Shown: positions 61,982 through 64,000 of the stretch, one piece after another
Position numbering within the stretch: position 1 is the first letter of the stretch
How the letters are laid out: every line of letters starts with the position of its first letter
Made by a program: the position numbers and the translations under genes
Assembly: GCF_002776525.5 (NCBI RefSeq)
Contig: NC_045452.1
Coordinates: 22,494,449 to 22,558,448 of the forward strand
Direction: 5' to 3'
DNA: 64,000 nt
Source of the DNA: Piliocolobus tephrosceles
Lineage: Eukaryota; Chordata; Mammalia; Primates; Cercopithecidae
Notes under the pieces: generated by a model
What the model was told of the DNA's origin: nothing
The model's input: the letters and a program-made list of their open reading frames with translations, nothing else
Database searches by the model: none

Positions 61982-62745
61982 GAAATAATCAGAAAAGTGT
62001 AAAGAGATACATATTTTAAGGATTTTTATCACCACTTCATTTATAATAGCAAAAATTGAAAATGACCTAGAAGTCCATCAATGGGAGTCTAAATAATTAT
62101 ATATATTCATATGATGCAATTCTATGCAGCAACTATTTAATAAAATTAGCACGTATTTATTAACATTATATTTGAGATGAAAAAGTTACAGAATTAGGCA
62201 TAGTTTCATCCTTTTTTTTTTTTTTTTGAGATGGAGTCCTGCTCTGTCGCCCAGGCTGGAGTGCAATGTGCAATCCTGGCTCACTGCAAGCTCTGCCTCC
62301 CGGGTTCACACCATTCTTCTGCCTCAGCCTCCCGAGTTGTTGGTTCGGACTACAGGCACCCGCCACCATGCCCAGCTAATTTTTTTTGTATTTTTAGTAG
62401 AGACGGGGGTTTCACCGTGTTAGCCAGGATGGTCTCGATCTCCTGACCTCATGATCCGCCTGCCTTGGCCTCCCAAAGTGTTGGGATTACAGGCATGAGC
62501 CACCACATCCGGCCCATCCTGCTTTTTAAAAAAACCTTTATCTATAAATATACTTGTGTATGTATACATTTAAACAAGTGTGAAAATGGATATACTGAAA
62601 TATTAGCGAAACATATAGAAATATATATCTCCTCATTCTCTTTCTTCTTTTCTGTATTTTCTGAAAAATTTCATAATGACTATGTATTACTTTGGTAAGG
62701 AAAGAAAATGTCTAAAGCTAAACAAAAATTTTAACCAAAATATAA
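61982..62745 (+). mobile_element. LINE L1M 3' end, split by an Alu
   Basis: catttataatagcaaaaatt, gaagtccatcaatgggagtc, caattctatgcagcaacta on the left; ttttctgtattttctgaaaa and tgactatgtattactttggt on the right. Confidence 0.8.
62212..62514 (-). mobile_element. Alu inserted in L1M
   Basis: Antisense Alu ending catccggcc. catcct occurs on both sides. Confidence 0.95.
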
Positions 62746-62752
62746 AATACAT

Positions 62753-62968
62753 CAACCTGGGAAATATAGAGAGACTGTTTCTACAAAAAAATTCTAAAAA
62801 ATTAGCCAGGTATGGTACAGTCCTAGCTACTCAGGAGGCTGAGGCAAGAGGATTGCTTAAGCCCAGGAAGTCACAGGGGCAGTGAGCTCTGCTGATGCCA
62901 CTGAACTCCAGCTTGGGTGACAGAGTGAGATCCCGTCTCTAAAAAAATAAATAAATAAAATAAATACA
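62753..62968 (+). mobile_element. AluJ-like, 5' truncated
   Basis: From caacctgggaaatatagaga to an (AAAT)n tail. Confidence 0.9.
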
Positions 62969-63009
62969 GATCGCTCCAAGTAGGACAAGACACTATAAGA
63001 TTCTTAGGT

Positions 63010-63172
63010 AGAAAGAACATCAGGACGTTTGAATTCCTGTTTTAGACTCCCAGTCCTTTGCTATATGACCTGAGCCAGACCTGTGTCTCAATTTTCCATC
63101 TCTACGGTATGAAGTAACTAAAATAAATGTCACACTAGAGAGAATAAAATGAGAATGAGTATATTAGAAGAA
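63010..63172 (+). mobile_element. MIR SINE, probable
   Basis: tttgaattcctgttttagac, ttgctatatgacctgagcca, ctcaattttccatctctacg follow sense MIR order. Confidence 0.65.
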
Positions 63173-63234
63173 AAATCTATAAACACTACACCTATAAACT
63201 GGTTGCAAATTAAGAAAAGAAACAGGATTTTCTC

Positions 63235-63465
63235 AATTTAAAAATTAAAAATATAAATGTTATATATTTACTAAATATAACATATATGTAAATATATTTA
63301 ATATGTATAACATATATTAAATATGTATAAAAAATATATATCTAAAACATTGAAGACTTAAAGGATAATTTCTATATTATCCCTATATATATTACATATA
63401 ATATGTATTTAATACATTTATATATAAACGTGTGTCAGATTTATATATACATATTATATCTATTT
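63235..63465. repeat. AT-rich low-complexity block
   Basis: Almost only A/T with interleaved ATATAT, AATATA and TTATA units and short self-complementary runs; likely cruciform-prone microsatellite decay. Confidence 0.85.
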
Positions 63466-64000
63466 TTTGAGGCAGTATCTTGCTTTGTCACCCAGGCTGG
63501 AGGGTGGTGACATGATCATGGCTCATTGTAGCTTCAACCTTCTGGCTCCTGGGCTCAAGCAATCCTTGCATCTCAGCCTTCTGAGTAACTGGAATTGCAG
63601 GTGTGCACCACCATGCCCAGCTAATTTTTTTTTTCTTTTTTCTTTTTTTTTTTTGAGACGGAGTCTCACTCGTCGTCCAGGCTGGAGTGCGGTGGCGTGA
63701 TCTCAGCTCACTGCAAGCTCCGCCTCCCGGGTTCAGGCCATTCTCCTGCCTCAGCCTCCTGAGTAGCTGGAACTACAGGCCACCGCCACGCCTGGCTAAT
63801 TTTCTACATTTTTAGTGGAGACAGGGTTTTACCGTGTTAACCAGGATGGTCTCGATCTCGTGACCTCGTGATCTGCCCACCTCGGCCTCCCAAAGTGCTG
63901 GGATTACAGGCGTGAGCCACCGTGCCCGGCCATTTTTTCTATTTTTTGTAGAGATGAGGTCTTGCTATGTTGCCTAGGCTGGTCAAACTCCTGGGCTCAG
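63465..64000 (-). mobile_element. AluJ-like, interrupted and running off the window
   Basis: Right arm 63465-63628, left arm from 63932 (attttttgtagagatgaggt) to the window end. Confidence 0.93.
63629..63931 (-). mobile_element. Alu inserted in the mid A-run of an AluJ
   Basis: T-rich tail, antisense Alu ending gtgcccggcc. Both flanks are the T-rich middle of the host AluJ. Confidence 0.96.

Noticed and set aside
1..64000. Search for CRISPR arrays, operons, tRNA or rRNA genes
   Set aside because: None seen; the DNA is vertebrate nuclear and repeats are interspersed, not regularly spaced.

Overview
The window is primate nuclear DNA in which I recognise no protein-coding gene. Roughly half of it is Alu sequence: I list about 104 Alu copies or pieces on both strands. 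The rest is fragments of L1, L2, MIR, MER5A and several LTR classes, separated by short stretches of unassigned DNA. Every open frame I examined is a translated Alu, an A/T-tail or microsatellite frame, a frame running through N, or an unsupported short frame. About a dozen young AluY copies (for example 404-717, 4600-4896, 16767-17055, 20200-20544, 52605-52906, 61671-61981) share diagnostic bases (gctcaagcctg, gatccggccactg, and ctcgcccggctag on the other strand) that I associate with the Old World monkey AluY radiation. I therefore infer a cercopithecid (macaque, baboon or similar) draft assembly. Four N runs (18304-18403, 25884-25893, 27243-27642, 38058-38157) all lie in or next to Alu copies.

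Layout. 1-10 kb: an antisense L2 reverse-transcriptase remnant, a second L2 split by three Alus, an L1 3' end split by two Alus, a class I LTR and a MaLR LTR. 10-23 kb: mostly Alus with MIR, L2, and an antisense L1 ORF2 segment (18.1-19.7 kb). 23-29 kb: an antisense MaLR LTR split by Alus, a MER5A split by two Alus and the largest gap, and an L2 piece. 29-33 kb: two Alu pairs fused tail-to-tail and two copies of an unidentified short element. 33-38 kb: a MaLR LTR carrying an Alu that itself carries a solo LTR, then copy A of a chimeric LTR-Alu unit. 40-42 kb: an L1 whose inserted Alu has a 248-bp purine tail. 44-46 kb: copy B of the LTR-Alu unit, a third partial copy inside an Alu, and a 5' fragment of U2 snRNA flanked by a 19-bp duplication. 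47.6-56.6 kb: nested endogenous retroviral LTRs, including a 1.7-kb class I unit inside an ERVL-type LTR, an inverted relative of it, and a solo LTR with a 4-bp duplication. 57-64 kb: Alus, MIR, L2, L1 and an AT-rich block.

Nothing here forms a pathway or operon. The biology is retrotransposition and its by-products: nested insertions datable by target-site duplications (TSDs), template-switch insertions, inverted-Alu fusions and a small-RNA retropseudogene. Possible regulatory matches (an RFX X-box, an IRF-type motif, a CTCF core) lie in unique sequence and rest on motif match only. Family names for old LTRs come from memory of consensus sequences and need a RepeatMasker check; class-level calls are firmer than family names.
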